Shown: positions 6,017-6,559 of the stretch, piece after piece
How positions within the stretch are numbered: position 1 is the stretch's first letter
How the letters are laid out: every line of letters starts with the position of its first letter
NCBI GenBank assembly: GCA_024278655.1
Contig: JAJRSV010000202.1
Coordinates: 1-6,559 of the forward strand
DNA: 6,559 nt
Direction of reading: 5' to 3'
Source: Bacteroidota bacterium
GTDB taxonomy: Bacteria > Bacteroidota > Ignavibacteria > Ignavibacteriales > Ignavibacteriaceae
Translations under genes and position numbers: made by a program
Notes under the pieces: model-generated
Told to the model about the DNA's origin: nothing
Seen by the model: the letters and a program-made list of their open reading frames with translations, nothing else
The model's database searches: none

Positions 6017-6040
6017 CCGTCACGGTGCGGACCGTGACGG
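6017..6040. repeat. Strong G/C-rich hairpin CCGTCACGGT-GCGG-ACCGTGACGG
   Basis: Perfect 10-base arms (6017-6026 and 6031-6040) around a GCGG loop. A competing palindrome GACCGT-G-ACGGTC lies at 6030-6042, so two folds exclude each other. No T-run follows on either strand, so it is not a standard terminator. It is flanked by degenerate GAATATCGAA-type sequence. Confidence 0.75.
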
Positions 6041-6095
6041 TCAAGGAAAGCTTGAATATCGAATATCGAACACGGAATGATGAATTTAGAATTAT

Positions 6096-6219
6096 GAAGC
6101 CGAGCCTGCTGCGGCGTAGTTTTGAGCTTGTACCTATTTCAGAACAATCGGCTTCGTCAGGTAAACCTGACTACGCCGCATTCGTCTTCGTTTTTCGCAA
6201 AGCTCAAAACGAAGCCGAG
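6096..6219. repeat. Cluster of crossed inverted repeats beside the tmRNA 3' end
   Basis: TGCGGCGTAG (6110-6119) is the inverse of 6171-6180. GTTTTGAGCTT (6119-6129) is the inverse of 6200-6210. GAAGCCGAG occurs directly at 6096-6104 and 6211-6219, with its inverse TCGGCTTC at 6148-6155. GTCAGGT-AA-ACCTGAC (6156-6171) and CTTCGTTTT/AAAACGAAG (6186-6194 and 6206-6214) are local hairpins. None is followed by a U-tract, so no standard ssrA terminator is evident. Confidence 0.7.
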
Positions 6220-6559
6220 TGGAGGTGGCGGGAGTCGAACCCGCGTCCGAAATTAGGATCCAAAGAACCTCTACGCACATAGTCTGTTTTTGTTTTTGAG
6301 AGCTTAAAGCTACCAAACAGACAAGGATCACTTTAAGCCCTGCCCATTAAAAGTTTCGCCTCGTCAGCAAGGGCGGCTGACTTAGCTATCAGTACCTAAA
6401 CGGCGCTCTTCTGAACCCCGGTACGAGAGAGAACAGAGAGCGGCTGCGTTTTATTTACGCAGCTAAGGCGTAGTTATATTCGCCAGTTATTGTTTGGTAC
6501 CGCCGTTTTACGTGTCTGCGGAGAACACGGTGCGCAGTTCAATGTCTCCCTAATCCCGT
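6220..6559 (-). ncRNA. ssrA: Transfer-messenger RNA (tmRNA), about 20 bases of the 5' end outside the window
   Basis: tmRNA rescues stalled ribosomes with SmpB, acting as a tRNA-Ala mimic and then as a short message that adds a degradation tag. Read on the minus strand, the gene enters the window at ACGGGATTAGGGAGAC, the conserved sequence after the 5' acceptor and D-like part (CGACGGGAT in most tmRNAs). It ends with a T-arm containing GGTTCGACTCC and the acceptor strand CACCTCC plus discriminator A at 6220. The next bases are CTC, so CCA is not encoded. The missing 5' acceptor strand is predicted to be GGAGGTG. A tag reading frame ending in YALAA-stop is in the expected place, with its stop codon in the loop of a GCTGCG/CGCAGC hairpin (6443-6463). 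The visible 340 bases imply a normal one-piece tmRNA of about 360. Confidence 0.96.
6455..6484 (-). other. tmRNA tag reading frame, peptide GEYNYALAA
   Basis: Nine codons (GGC to GCG) plus TAA within ssrA. The ALAA end is the ClpXP/ClpAP degradation signal. The resume codon GGC is inferred from resemblance to the GExNYALAA tags I recall from Bacteroides and Flavobacterium; the frame itself remains open further upstream, so the exact first residue is not proven. Confidence 0.8.

Larger units (their letters stand above)
5650..6219. other. 570-base non-coding region, repeat-rich toward ssrA
   Basis: No convincing gene on either strand; short open frames here have no ribosome site or family resemblance. 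The part nearest the DUF2752 gene (5650-5850) is featureless A/T-rich DNA that should hold that unit's promoter. From 5850 onward it contains degenerate ATCGAA/GATTTTAGA-type repeats, two related hairpins and a nest of palindromes next to the tmRNA 3' end, listed separately. This looks like a spot where interspersed repeats have accumulated. Confidence 0.6.

Noticed and set aside
6017..6040. G/C-rich hairpin as a terminator for ssrA or the neighbouring genes
   Set aside because: It lacks a T-run on either side and lies about 180 bases beyond the tmRNA 3' end.
5850..6100. CRISPR array
   Set aside because: The repeated pieces are short, degenerate and irregularly spaced, with no constant repeat or spacer length.
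6186..6214. CTTCGTTTT/AAAACGAAG hairpin as the ssrA terminator
   Set aside because: Well placed 6 bases past the tmRNA end, but the stem is A/T-rich and followed by ACGAATGC rather than a U-tract, so it is listed only as a repeat.
6025..6331. Open frames on both strands across the repeat cluster and tmRNA 3' end
   Set aside because: They overlap the tmRNA and the palindromes, have no ribosome site, and read as low-quality translations of repeat DNA.

Overview
The window looks like chromosomal DNA of a Bacteroidota-type organism (Bacteroidota, Ignavibacteriota or a close FCB-group relative). Three signs support this: moderate-to-low GC with A/T-rich intergenic DNA, a toxin-antitoxin promoter that fits the Bacteroidota -33/-7 form (TTG, 20 bases, TAnnTTTG), and a tmRNA whose tag reads GEYNYALAA, close to the GExNYALAA tags I recall from that phylum. 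Every supported gene lies on the minus strand, so transcription runs right to left.

From the right edge: ssrA (tmRNA, 6220-6559) is missing only about 20 bases of its 5' end. Next comes about 570 bases without a gene (5650-6219). Its left half is plain A/T-rich DNA; its right half is packed with palindromes and crossed inverted repeats. After it lie two small membrane-protein genes, a DUF2752-type CPGCG protein and a TM2-domain protein, overlapping by 41 bases.

A type II toxin-antitoxin locus follows. The YefM/Phd-type antitoxin looks intact and has a clear promoter and two-site operator. The YoeB/Txe-type toxin has lost its reading frame through one extra base after codon 5, and it carries changes at two positions that match catalytic residues. 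It looks like a decayed toxin beside a live antitoxin.

Next is dapF (diaminopimelate epimerase, for lysine and peptidoglycan precursor synthesis), with a small probable dimeric alpha/beta-barrel protein 15 bases downstream. A good rho-independent terminator closes that unit at 2949-2971.

The left part (1-2859) is a three-gene redox module: a polytopic membrane protein with two His-x13-His pairs (a probable two-heme cytochrome b), a membrane-anchored periplasmic TPR protein, and a membrane-anchored cytoplasmic ferredoxin/flavoprotein oxidoreductase cut by the left edge. The predicted topologies suggest electron transfer between cytoplasmic NAD(P)H and something outside the membrane. The flavoprotein is unusual: both ferredoxin motifs lack their second cysteine, and the FAD-binding segment normally found at the C-terminus sits before the FAD Rossmann domain, as in a circular permutation.
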